Of a stretch of 64,000 nucleotides of DNA, positions 19,768 through 27,640 are shown in pieces. The notes under the pieces were generated by a model. That model was not told the DNA's origin. It made no database searches and was given only the letters and a program-made list of their open reading frames with translations. Positions within the stretch are counted from its first letter, which is position 1. Every line of letters starts with the position of its first letter. The position numbers were made by a program, and so were the translations under genes. Origin of the DNA: Yunchengibacter salinarum (GTDB taxonomy: Bacteria > Pseudomonadota > Alphaproteobacteria > Sphingomonadales > Kordiimonadaceae); contig NZ_JBBJLN010000003.1 of assembly GCF_037658235.1 (NCBI RefSeq), positions 266,913 to 330,912 of the forward strand, given 5' to 3'.

Positions 19768-20469
19768 ATGGAGTTCGACACACCCTTGCAGGAAGCCGTA
19801 CTGGAGCGTCGCTACAAGCGCTTTCTTGCCGATGTGATCCTGCCCGATGGCAGCCGCGTTACGGCGCATTGCGCCAATTCCGGCTCCATGCTGGGCTGTG
19901 CGCCCGAAGGCGCGCGGGTCTGGCTGTCGGCCAACACCAATCCGCGGGCCAAGCTGGATTGGCGCTGGGAACTGGTGGAGGTGGGCGGCGCGCTTGTGGG
20001 CATCAACACGAACCGGCCCAACGCCGTGGTGGCGGAGGCCATTGCGGATGGAACCATCGCCCCGCTCAAAGGCTATGAGCGGCTGCGGCGGGAAGTGCGC
20101 TACGGCGAAAACAGCCGTATCGACATCCTGCTGGAAGACGGCGGGCGCCGCGCCTATGTGGAGGTGAAGAACGTGACCCTGGCGGGCGACGGCGTGGCCC
20201 GCTTCCCCGATGCGATCACGGCGCGCGGGCGCAAGCATCTTCGGGAACTGATGGCCATGGTGGATGCGGGGCACCGGGCGGTGATGGTCTTTCTTGTACA
20301 ACGGGGGGACTGTAAGCTATTCATGCCCGCAAGCGAGATCGACCCTGCCTATGCGGATACGCTGAAAGCGGCAGCCGCGCACGGGGTCGAAATATTGGTA
20401 TATGATTGCGCGGTCTCCGAGCGGGCGGTGCGGGTGCGGCGTGCGCTGCCCCATGATCTGGGTGGCTGA
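19768..20469 (+). CDS. sfsA: SfsA family DNA-binding/nuclease-like protein
   Basis: 233 residues, the normal length for SfsA (sugar fermentation stimulation protein). Conserved segments are RYKRFLADVILPDG, AHCANSGSMLGC, ANTNPRAKLDWRWELV, EVKNVTL and FPDAITARGRKHLREL. The fold resembles PD-(D/E)xK nucleases (the D of RIDILLE, the E and K of VEVKNVT), but the physiological role is unsettled. map follows 98 bases downstream. Confidence 0.93.
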   Translation: MEFDTPLQEAVLERRYKRFLADVILPDGSRVTAHCANSGSMLGCAPEGARVWLSANTNPRAKLDWRWELVEVGGALVGINTNRPNAVVAEAIADGTIAPLKGYERLRREVRYGENSRIDILLEDGGRRAYVEVKNVTLAGDGVARFPDAITARGRKHLRELMAMVDAGHRAVMVFLVQRGDCKLFMPASEIDPAYADTLKAAAAHGVEILVYDCAVSERAVRVRRALPHDLGG

Positions 20470-20567
20470 CCGGCCCATTCGCTCCGCCGGCATGATATGC
20501 TGATGCGGCATATAATCGTGACGCGGGCCTTGCGCATATTCGGACAGCGGCAAAGGATAACGGACAA

Positions 20568-21395
20568 ATGACCTATATCGACGAACTGGACGCGCCCACA
20601 ATGCGCACCGGCGCCATCAAGGTGCACGGCGAGAGCGCCTTTGAGGGGATGCGCAAGGCGGGCAGGCTGGCGGCGGAAACGCTGGACCATTTGGTGCCCC
20701 ATGTGCGGCCCGGCGTGACCACCGGCGAACTGGACCGGCTGGCCCACATCTTTATCACCGACCATGGGGCCGTGCCCGCGCCGCTCAATTATCGCGGTTT
20801 CCCCAAGTCCATCTGTACATCCATCAATCATGTGGTCTGCCATGGCATTCCGGGGGACAAGGTGCTCAAGGACGGCGACACGGTGAATATCGACGTGACC
20901 GTGATCCTGGATGGCTGGCACGGCGATACCAGCCGCATGTTCTTCGTTGGTCGGCCCAAGCTGCTGGCGGAGCGGCTGTCGGATATCACCTTTGAATGCA
21001 TGTGGAAGGGGATCGAGGCCGTGCGCCCCGGTGCCCATCTGGGCGACATCGGCGCCGCCATTCAGGAACATGCGGAAAACAACCGCTATTCCGTGGTGCA
21101 GGATTTCTGCGGCCACGGCATTGGCCGGGTGTTCCATGACGAGCCCAGCGTGATGCATTTTGGCCGCCGGGGCACGGGGCCGGAGCTGAAGCCGGGCATG
21201 TTCTTCACCATCGAGCCGATGATCAATCAGGGCCGATCCGCCACCAAGATCCTGTCCGATGGCTGGACGGCGGTAACGCGGGATCGCAAGCTGTCCATGC
21301 AGTATGAACATACCCTGGCGGTGACGGAAGATGGCCATGAAGTGTTCACCCGTTCGCCCAAGGGGCTGGACAAGCCCCCCTTCGAGGTGGCCTGA
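20568..21395 (+). CDS. map: Methionine aminopeptidase, type I
   Basis: 275 residues. It removes N-terminal Met from new proteins. The metal ligands are visible in order: Asp in NIDVTVILDGWHGDTSRMF (two Asp), His in CGHGIGRVFHDEP, Glu in FTIEPMIN and the final Glu in YEHTLAVTEDG. There is no N-terminal zinc extension, as usual for bacterial type I. It is followed by radC on the same strand. Confidence 0.95.
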   Translation: MTYIDELDAPTMRTGAIKVHGESAFEGMRKAGRLAAETLDHLVPHVRPGVTTGELDRLAHIFITDHGAVPAPLNYRGFPKSICTSINHVVCHGIPGDKVLKDGDTVNIDVTVILDGWHGDTSRMFFVGRPKLLAERLSDITFECMWKGIEAVRPGAHLGDIGAAIQEHAENNRYSVVQDFCGHGIGRVFHDEPSVMHFGRRGTGPELKPGMFFTIEPMINQGRSATKILSDGWTAVTRDRKLSMQYEHTLAVTEDGHEVFTRSPKGLDKPPFEVA

Positions 21396-21465
21396 CGGGA
21401 TTTGATCGGCGCCAACAGCCGGGGGCGGCTGTGCGGGGCCGATGACAGTGAGTTCGGAGGACAGA

Positions 21466-22206
21466 ATGCCACAGGCGGGGGACGGGAATCAGGCCGGGGA
21501 CAGGAATGCGAACGGGGACAGGGCACCCGTCGCCGCCCGCCATGCCAGCGGCCACCGTCAGCGACTGAGGGACCGCTTCCTGAAAGCGGGGCCGGATGGC
21601 CTTGCCGACTATGAGCTGCTGGAACTGCTGCTGTTCATGGCCATACCCCGGCGGGATGTGAAGCCGCTGGCCAAGGATCTGATCGCCCGTTTCGGCAGCT
21701 ATGGCGAGGTGCTGGCCGCCGAGGTGGCGGAGCTGCGCGGCGTGGACGGGCTCGGCGATACGGCCATTGCGGCGATCAAGGCGGTGGAAGCGTCCGTCAT
21801 TCATCTGACCCGTGAATCCGTGGTGGACCGGCCCGTTATTTCAAGCTGGGATGCGCTGCTGGACTATGTGCGCGCCGCCATGGCCCGTGGCCGGCGGGAG
21901 CGCTTCCGCGTGCTGTTCCTCGACCGCAAGAATGTGATGATCGCCGACGAGGTTCAGGGGGAAGGCACCATTGATCACACCCCGGTCTATCCGCGCGAAG
22001 TGGTCAAGCGGGCGCTGGAACTGGGGGCCAGCGCCGTGATTCTGGTGCACAATCATCCGTCCGGCGATCCCAGCCCCTCAAAGGGGGATATCGCCATGAC
22101 CCGCGAACTGGTGGACGCCTGCAAGCGGCTTGACATTCGGGTGCATGATCATCTTGTTGTGGGGCGCAAGGGTCACAGGAGTTTCAAATCCATGGGGCTG
22201 CTCTGA
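21466..22206 (+). CDS. radC: RadC/UPF0758 family JAMM-domain protein
   Basis: 246 residues. An N-terminal helix-hairpin-helix-like region (ELLELLLFMAIPRRDVKPLAKDLI in part, and GVDGLGDTAIAAIKAVE) is followed by the JAMM-like domain with VHNHPSGDPSPSKGD, giving the H-x-H and Asp ligands. Despite the name, its DNA-repair role is unproven. ATG at 21466 was chosen because GGAGG lies 5 bases before it; ATG 24 bases upstream is in frame but has no good ribosome site. Confidence 0.92.
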   Translation: MPQAGDGNQAGDRNANGDRAPVAARHASGHRQRLRDRFLKAGPDGLADYELLELLLFMAIPRRDVKPLAKDLIARFGSYGEVLAAEVAELRGVDGLGDTAIAAIKAVEASVIHLTRESVVDRPVISSWDALLDYVRAAMARGRRERFRVLFLDRKNVMIADEVQGEGTIDHTPVYPREVVKRALELGASAVILVHNHPSGDPSPSKGDIAMTRELVDACKRLDIRVHDHLVVGRKGHRSFKSMGLL

Positions 22207-22241
22207 GCGCGTGCGCTTGAAGGGCCCGGCAGGGGAAGGAT

Positions 22242-22679
22242 ATGCCGCTCTGGCAACAGGTAAAGTCCGAGAAGCGGGCGCTGGAAAGCCTGCCCATGTC
22301 CGCCAAGGCGGTGGTGGTGAGCCGGGATGGCAAGATTCTGGTACTGCGCAAGTCCAGCGGCCTGTATGACCTGCCCGGCGGCAAGCTGGAGCCGGGCGAA
22401 GACCTTTTTGATGGCCTGCGCCGGGAAATTCTCGAAGAAATAGGGCTGAGCGTGAAGCGGTTCACCTTTATCGCAAGCTGGGTCAAGACACGGCCCGGAC
22501 TGGGGGACCGCTTGATGACGGTCTATGAAACGCGGCTGAAAAAACGCGCCCGGAAGCTGCCTGTCGCCCTGTCCGAAGAGCATGACTGGGGCGCTTTCAT
22601 CAGCCCCCGCAAGGCCGCCCGGCTGGAATTGCAACCCGGTTATCAGAACGCCATTTTCCTGTCGTCCATGCGGGGTTAG
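22242..22679 (+). CDS. Nudix hydrolase
   Basis: 145 residues. The Nudix box is complete: GGKLEPGEDLFDGLRREILE followed by EIG, matching Gx5Ex7REUxEExGU. It hydrolyses a nucleoside diphosphate linked to some moiety; the substrate is not evident. GGGAAGGAT precedes the ATG at 22242. It is convergent with the amidohydrolase gene, with a short GC palindrome (22710-22725) between them. Confidence 0.9.
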   Translation: MPLWQQVKSEKRALESLPMSAKAVVVSRDGKILVLRKSSGLYDLPGGKLEPGEDLFDGLRREILEEIGLSVKRFTFIASWVKTRPGLGDRLMTVYETRLKKRARKLPVALSEEHDWGAFISPRKAARLELQPGYQNAIFLSSMRG

Positions 22680-22725
22680 GCGCCTTTCGGCCCGGTTCGG
22701 ATCAGGGCCGGCCCGGCGCCGGGCC

Positions 22726-24045
22726 TTATTGCCGCCGCGCCGCGATGGCTTCCAGCCGCCGGTCCAGCGTGGCCCGGTCCAGCCAGCGCCCGGCGGCCAT
22801 CACGCCTTTCAGCCTGAACAGGGCCTGGATGTCCTTTTGCGGCTTGCCGTCCACCAGGATCAGGTCCGCCCGCGCGCCGGGGGTCAGCGTACCGAAGCTG
22901 TCCTTGTCCTCGAAATAGCGCCCCGCCGCGCTGGTGGCGGACGCCAGTATCTGTGCATTGGTCAGGCCCGCCGCCTTCATGGCGGCCACTTCATGGCGGA
23001 TGGAAAAGCCAGGGACCGAGAAAACCTGCGGCGCATCGCTGCCCAGGGCGATATTGGCGCCCGCGTCGGCCATGGCCTTCAACAGCCGCTGGCGGTTTTC
23101 CGCAATGATCGGCCTGGCGCCCAGATTGGCCTGGCGCACGGCTTCCCGCCAGTCCCGCAGCGTAGCCGCATCCACATAGGCCAGTTCGTCCCGTTGCATC
23201 AACCGATCCGGGTCGCCGCCGCCGCGAAACAGATTGAACAGGGCCTGCGTGGGTACGATCCAGGTGCCCGCCCGGGCCGTGCGCTCGGCGGCTTCCTGAA
23301 GGCGCGCTTGCGGGATGGGGCCGTCGGCGCCGTTCAGCCAGGCCATGTAACCATCCATGTGATCGATGGAAATCTGCCCGGATTCCAGCGCATGGGGCAC
23401 GCCCACCGGCTGCGGCACATGGCCGCCAAAAGGCAGGCCCGCTTCGGCGGACGCGGCGGCAATGGCATCATATTCCGCCACGGACAGGCCGGGGTGAATC
23501 TTTTGCAGGTCCCAGCCCGCCTTGCTGTGCGAATGCACGTCCTTTGCCGCCTGTTCCGGGCTGGTGACGGTGCGCCCGTTCAGGCTGGGGGCGGCCAGAT
23601 ACAGTGTCGGCCCGGCGATATCCCCCCGGTCGATCCGGTCGCGGAGCGTGAATTGCACCGGGTCCCCCAACATGCCGCGCACGGTGGTCACGCCGCCGGC
23701 CAGATACAGGAACAGCGTGTCATGGGCGCGCTCGTCGGGCCAGCTTGAATAGGGCAGATGGCCGTGCATTTCCGCCAGCCCCGGCATCAGCGTGGCGCCG
23801 CCGCCGTCGATAATGCGGGCGTTGTCCGGCGCTTTCACCTTTTCCGCCGTGCCCAGCGCCCTGATGCGATCTTTCCGCACCAGCAGGCGACCATCCGGGA
23901 TCAGCGATGGCGTGTCCGCGTCCGTCATGGTGAGCAGCGCCACATTGTCGAACAGGATGGGCCGCTCATCCGCCGCCGAAGGGCGTGCGTGCAGGCCGAT
24001 CATCAGGGCGAACGCCGCGGCGAGCAGCAGGGCAGAAACGCGCAT
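22726..24045 (-). CDS. Exported amidohydrolase family protein
   Basis: 439 residues with a signal peptide (about 1-25, ending near RPSAADE). The metal-dependent hydrolase motifs are present: MPGLAEMHGH (H-x-H), GGHVPQP, SIDHMDGY and the catalytic Asp in LGSDAPQ, with a C-terminal ARADLILVDGKPQKDI. It resembles imidazolonepropionase-like or prolidase-like periplasmic amidohydrolases. The substrate is unknown. Confidence 0.85.
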   Translation of the reverse strand: MRVSALLLAAAFALMIGLHARPSAADERPILFDNVALLTMTDADTPSLIPDGRLLVRKDRIRALGTAEKVKAPDNARIIDGGGATLMPGLAEMHGHLPYSSWPDERAHDTLFLYLAGGVTTVRGMLGDPVQFTLRDRIDRGDIAGPTLYLAAPSLNGRTVTSPEQAAKDVHSHSKAGWDLQKIHPGLSVAEYDAIAAASAEAGLPFGGHVPQPVGVPHALESGQISIDHMDGYMAWLNGADGPIPQARLQEAAERTARAGTWIVPTQALFNLFRGGGDPDRLMQRDELAYVDAATLRDWREAVRQANLGARPIIAENRQRLLKAMADAGANIALGSDAPQVFSVPGFSIRHEVAAMKAAGLTNAQILASATSAAGRYFEDKDSFGTLTPGARADLILVDGKPQKDIQALFRLKGVMAAGRWLDRATLDRRLEAIAARRQ

Positions 24046-24179
24046 GAACAGTCTCCCGGTTGATGGTGAGGCAACAGGATTTGCGCGCCATCGCCTTATG
24101 TCAAGCGCCGCCCGCTTGTGGCAACCGGCGCTTTCTGCTAGCAGACAGGCGCCGCAGCCCCATAATTCGGAGGATATCC

Positions 24180-25484
24180 ATGATCCCGCGCTATTCCCGG
24201 CCAGACATGGCCGCCATCTGGAGCGATGAGTCCAAGTTTTCCATCTGGTTCGAGATTGAGGCCCATGCCTGCGATGCCCAGGCCGATCTGGGCGTGATCC
24301 CGAAAGAGGCGGCCGAGGCCGTCTGGGCGCGGGGCAAGTGGGATATAGAACGCATCCATGAGATCGAGGCCGAGGTGAAGCACGATGTGATCGCCTTCCT
24401 CACCAGTCTGGCGGAGCATGTGGGGCCGGAGGCGCGCTTCGTCCATCAGGGCATGACCAGTTCCGACATATTGGACACCACCTTCAATGTGCAGTGCGTG
24501 CGCGCGGCGGACATTCTGATCGCGGACATGGATGCGCTGCTGTCCGCCCTGAAGCGCCGGGCGTATGAGCACAAGGATACGGTCTGCATTGGCCGTAGCC
24601 ATGGCATTCACGCCGAGCCCACCACGTTCGGGCTGAAAATGGCCCAGGCCTATGCGGAATTCGACCGGGGCCGTGCCCGGCTGGTGGCCGCGCGGGAAGA
24701 AGTGGCCACCTGCGCCATTTCCGGGGCCGTGGGCACTTTCGCCAATATCGATCCGCGCGTGGAAGAACATGTGGCCGCGAAAATGGGGCTGAAGCCGGAG
24801 CCCATTTCCACACAGGTGATCCCGCGCGACCGCCATGCCGCCTTTTTCGCGGCGCTGGCGGTGGTGGCAAGCTCCGTGGAGCGACTTGCCACGGAAGTGC
24901 GCCATTTGCAACGCACCGAAGTGCTGGAGGCGGAAGAATATTTCTCCAAGGGGCAGAAGGGCTCCAGCGCCATGCCGCACAAGCGCAACCCGGTGCTGAC
25001 CGAGAACCTGACCGGGCTGGCGCGGCTGGTGCGCGGCTATGCCATCCCCGCCATGGAAAATGTGGCCCTGTGGCACGAGCGGGATATCTCGCACTCTTCC
25101 GTGGAGCGCAATATCGGGCCGGATGCCACCGTGACGCTGGATTTCGCGCTGGCCCGCCTTGCCGGTGTGATGGACAATCTGCTGGTGTATCCCGAAGCCA
25201 TGCGTGAGAATATGGACCGTCTGGGCGGGTTGTGCCATTCGCAGCGTGTGCTGCTGGCGCTGACCCAGGCGGGTATGAGCCGGGAAGACAGCTATGCTCT
25301 TGTGCAGAAAAATGCCATGAAGGTATGGGAGTCTCGCGGGCGGGAACAACTGGAAGACCTGCTGCTGGCGGACGGGACCGTGGTGGAGAAGTTGGGCCGC
25401 GAAGGCATCAGCAGCCTGTTTGACCTGGGCCATCATACGGCCCATGTGGATACTATCTTCCAGCGGGTTTTCGGGGAAAGCTGA
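24180..25484 (+). CDS. purB: Adenylosuccinate lyase
   Basis: 434 residues. It cleaves adenylosuccinate and SAICAR in purine synthesis. The fumarase/ASL signature SSAMPHKRNP lies near residues 260-270, and the catalytic His segments SHGIHAEPTTFG and HQGMTSSDILDT are present. CGGAGGAT precedes ATG at 24180; upstream in-frame codons have no ribosome site and give a non-homologous N-terminus. The CinA-like gene follows after 15 bases. Confidence 0.95.
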   Translation: MIPRYSRPDMAAIWSDESKFSIWFEIEAHACDAQADLGVIPKEAAEAVWARGKWDIERIHEIEAEVKHDVIAFLTSLAEHVGPEARFVHQGMTSSDILDTTFNVQCVRAADILIADMDALLSALKRRAYEHKDTVCIGRSHGIHAEPTTFGLKMAQAYAEFDRGRARLVAAREEVATCAISGAVGTFANIDPRVEEHVAAKMGLKPEPISTQVIPRDRHAAFFAALAVVASSVERLATEVRHLQRTEVLEAEEYFSKGQKGSSAMPHKRNPVLTENLTGLARLVRGYAIPAMENVALWHERDISHSSVERNIGPDATVTLDFALARLAGVMDNLLVYPEAMRENMDRLGGLCHSQRVLLALTQAGMSREDSYALVQKNAMKVWESRGREQLEDLLLADGTVVEKLGREGISSLFDLGHHTAHVDTIFQRVFGES

Positions 25485-25499
25485 ACGGGAGCGGGCTTC

Positions 25500-26261
25500 A
25501 TGGCTTCGGATCGGACCTATACGGCGGCGCTGCTGATTATCGGTGACGAGATTCTGTCCGGTCGCACGCAGGATGCCAATCTGCCCTATCTGGCGCAGTG
25601 GCTGAACGCGCGGGGCATTCAGATGGTGGAAGCTCGCGTGGTGCCGGATGATCGGGACGAGATCGTCCACGCGGTCAATACGCTGCGCGGCAAGGTCACA
25701 TATCTTTTCACCACCGGCGGCATCGGCCCCACCCATGACGATATCACGGCGGCCTGCATCGCCGACGCCTTTGGTGTGGACCTGCCCATAAACCGTCAGG
25801 CTTTTGCGCGGCTGGAAGCCCATTACGGAGCGGACAATTTCACCGCGGCCCGGCAGCGCATGGCCCGTATCCCCGAAGGCGGGGAACTGATCGACAACCC
25901 GGTTTCCGTGGCGCCGGGCTTTCGGGTGGAAAATGTGTACACGCTGGCTGGCGTGCCGAAGATCATGCAAAGCATGTTGGACCACCTTGATGGCCGGATT
26001 GAGGGCGGTCGCACGGTGCATTCCAAAGCGCTCACCCTTCATGTGCCAGAAAGCCGCCTTGCCGGGGATATCGGCGCCTTGCAGGACCGGCACCCCGATG
26101 TGGGCGTGGGCAGCTATCCCTTTTTCCATCAGGGGGAGGCCGGCGTGCAGGTGGTGATCCGCTCGCCGGATGAAGCCGCGTTGGAAGCGGCCATGGATGA
26201 TCTTCTGCACTGGGTGGATGACAAGGCTTTGCCGAAGGGCGCGGTGGAAACTCTTGCCTGA
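25500..26261 (+). CDS. CinA-like molybdopterin-binding domain protein
   Basis: 253 residues. It consists of the MoCF_biosynth/CinA N-terminal domain: IGDEILSGRTQDAN, FTTGGIGPTHDDITA and ERAY-type segments are clear. There is no C-terminal nicotinamide-nucleotide amidase domain, so it is the short form. The family binds molybdopterin or ADP-ribose-type ligands; the precise role is unsettled. It is closely spaced after purB, so co-transcription is likely. Confidence 0.85.
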   Translation: MASDRTYTAALLIIGDEILSGRTQDANLPYLAQWLNARGIQMVEARVVPDDRDEIVHAVNTLRGKVTYLFTTGGIGPTHDDITAACIADAFGVDLPINRQAFARLEAHYGADNFTAARQRMARIPEGGELIDNPVSVAPGFRVENVYTLAGVPKIMQSMLDHLDGRIEGGRTVHSKALTLHVPESRLAGDIGALQDRHPDVGVGSYPFFHQGEAGVQVVIRSPDEAALEAAMDDLLHWVDDKALPKGAVETLA

Positions 26262-26263
26262 AG

Positions 26264-26303
26264 GCCCCGGCTCGGTGCGGCCTCATGCGAACCGGGCCGG
26301 GGC
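26264..26303. terminator. Bidirectional GC-rich hairpin between convergent genes
   Basis: GCCCCGGCTCGGT pairs with ACCGGGCCGGGGC (12 of 13 pairs, 14-base loop) between the CinA-like gene and the convergent XRE gene. There is no long T run. Confidence 0.5.
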
Positions 26304-26311
26304 GGGTCGGC

Positions 26312-26608
26312 CTAACCGAAGGCCACACCGGCGATAAAGCCGACGGCGAGCCCCGCTACGAACAGCACCGGGGGTATCCAGCGCACCGGCAACACAGCCC
26401 CGCCCGGTTCAGGAAGCGGCGGGGCCAGGTCCTGCACGTCCACCTCCAGCGTGGCGACGAGCGCCTGTATGGTTTCCGCCGCTGCGGCGCCGTGCCGCTC
26501 CACCCGCTGCACTGTTCGCAAAGACAGACAACTGGCTTCGGCAAGCTGGGCCTGGGTCCAGCTTCGCCGCAGGCGGGCGGCGTACAGTTTCTGTCCATCA
26601 ACCCGCAT
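26312..26608 (-). CDS. XRE-family HTH protein with C-terminal membrane helix
   Basis: 98 residues. An N-terminal helix-turn-helix (LRRSWTQAQLAEASCLSLRTVQRVERHG in part; about residues 13-40) is followed by a short linker and one hydrophobic segment (WIPPVLFVAGLAVGFIAGVAF, split here; about 76-97). This suggests a DNA-binding domain tethered to the inner membrane. It lies 3 bases downstream of a membrane protein gene on the same strand, a probable two-gene operon. Confidence 0.7.
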   Translation of the reverse strand: MRVDGQKLYAARLRRSWTQAQLAEASCLSLRTVQRVERHGAAAAETIQALVATLEVDVQDLAPPLPEPGGAVLPVRWIPPVLFVAGLAVGFIAGVAFG

Positions 26609-26611
26609 GAA

Positions 26612-27043
26612 TCAGCTCCCGCCGAGCAGCTTGAACAGGTGATAGGCCGCGAACCCCCCGGCCATACCGCCCATAAAGAACAACAGCATTATCATCGGCC
26701 AGCGCCTCTTGGCGGTTTGTTTGCCAAGTCCCCGAAAAATCAGATGGTTGTTCTTCAGAATCAGGCATTCAATGCTGCCCAGGGTTTTCAGCCCCCACAG
26801 CACTTCATAGCGGTCGCCCGCATAGTCGAAGACCTGATTGGACCGCAGGGACAGGGACCGGGCGTTCACCATTTCGTCGCCGTTCACCCGGATGATTTCC
26901 CGACCTGTCCAGGTGGAGCCCCACACATCGATTTCCCGCTCGCCGTCCCGGCACAGGAACCGGATGCCGCGGCGGAACGAAAATGCGCTGGCCGGTTGCG
27001 GCGTGTCGAGGGGGGTGTCGTCAACGGATGGCGTGTCGGTCAT
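26612..27043 (-). CDS. Uncharacterised protein with one C-terminal membrane helix
   Basis: 143 residues. The soluble part contains a repeated beta pattern (EREIDVWGSTWTGREIIRVNG in part, then DRYEVLWGLKTLGSIECLILK), and the C-terminus has one hydrophobic helix (MIMLLFFMGGMAGGFAAYHLF, about 116-137). I do not recognise a named family. It is co-transcribed with the membrane-tethered XRE protein, so a sensing or regulatory pair is plausible. Confidence 0.6.
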   Translation of the reverse strand: MTDTPSVDDTPLDTPQPASAFSFRRGIRFLCRDGEREIDVWGSTWTGREIIRVNGDEMVNARSLSLRSNQVFDYAGDRYEVLWGLKTLGSIECLILKNNHLIFRGLGKQTAKRRWPMIMLLFFMGGMAGGFAAYHLFKLLGGS

Positions 27044-27058
27044 GGATATCCTCCCTTT

Positions 27059-27206
27059 ATGGAATAATCGCGTCTGACATGGTTTGCGTCATTACCGGGC
27101 TTTTTTTATGCGACATCCGGTCGTGTCGAACCACGACAGCAGCACGACAGGCGGCAAGGCGGCATATGACAGCCCTGTCGCATCCATAAAAAACCACATT
27201 ATTCCA
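27059..27206. repeat. Nested inverted repeats upstream of tRNA-Leu
   Basis: The outer arms TGGAATAAT (27060-27068) and ATTATTCCA (27198-27206) are perfect complements. The inner arms ATGCGACA (27108-27115) and TGTCGCAT (27176-27183) are also perfect, flanked by a T run on the left and an A run on the right. Between them GTCGTG/CACGAC and TGTCG/CGACA repeats occur. The region of about 250 bases has no gene and is AT-richer at its edges. Confidence 0.5.
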
Positions 27207-27296
27207 AAAGCCTGCACCCCCGCCGGATCTCCCCGCGCTCCGTGCTTGCCATGGCGGATCATCGCGGTTTATACCACCGGTCGCACATTTCACCAT

Positions 27297-27383
27297 GCCC
27301 GCGTGGCGAAATTGGTAGACGCATGGGACTTAAAATCCCTGGGCCGTAAGGCCGTCCCGGTTCGAGTCCGGGCGCGGGCACCA
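27297..27383 (+). tRNA. tRNA-Leu (anticodon UAA)
   Basis: 87 bases including an encoded CCA end. The acceptor stem GCCCGCG pairs with CGCGGGC. The D arm, the anticodon loop CTTAAAA with TAA at 27331-27333, a long variable arm typical of Leu, and the TTCGAGTCC T loop are all present. It marks the left edge of the CRISPR-Cas accessory region. Confidence 0.95.
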
Positions 27384-27640
27384 TCTTTTACCGACGGTTC
27401 AGTTTTTTATCGCTGGTTCGTTGCGTAATACTATCGCGCCCTGTGGCGGGGGCACGATGTTGCGTGCGCTGACCGGCCCGTACCACAAGGGTGCGGCGGA
27501 TTGCGGTGACGCTTTCTTTTTCTTTCTTGGTGATGGGGTCTTTTTAAATTCACCAGTCTTTTTTGAAATATGCTCTTTTTGATTGAAACATGATGAATTT
27601 TGTTGGAGCGTTGGCGCGAACCTGACGATGGGGGTGGTTC
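27384..27640 (+). other. Intergenic region before the CRISPR type III operon
   Basis: 257 bases, AT-rich in the second half. No gene is seen. It should hold the promoter of the operon beginning at 27641; TTGAAATATGCT (about 27565) and nearby T-rich stretches are weak candidates, none convincing. A lone GATTGAAAC occurs near 27580 but is not part of an array. Confidence 0.5.

Noticed and set aside
24103..24133. AAGCGCCG/CGGCGCTT inverted repeat between the amidohydrolase and purB genes
   Set aside because: It is GC-rich with a 15-base loop and no T run; such pairs are common by chance at this base composition.
24138..26210. A 690-residue minus-strand reading frame
   Set aside because: It is antisense to purB and the CinA-like gene.
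27576..27588. GATTGAAAC resembling a CRISPR repeat end
   Set aside because: It is single, has no partner repeat, and the arrays of this locus end in ATTGATAC.
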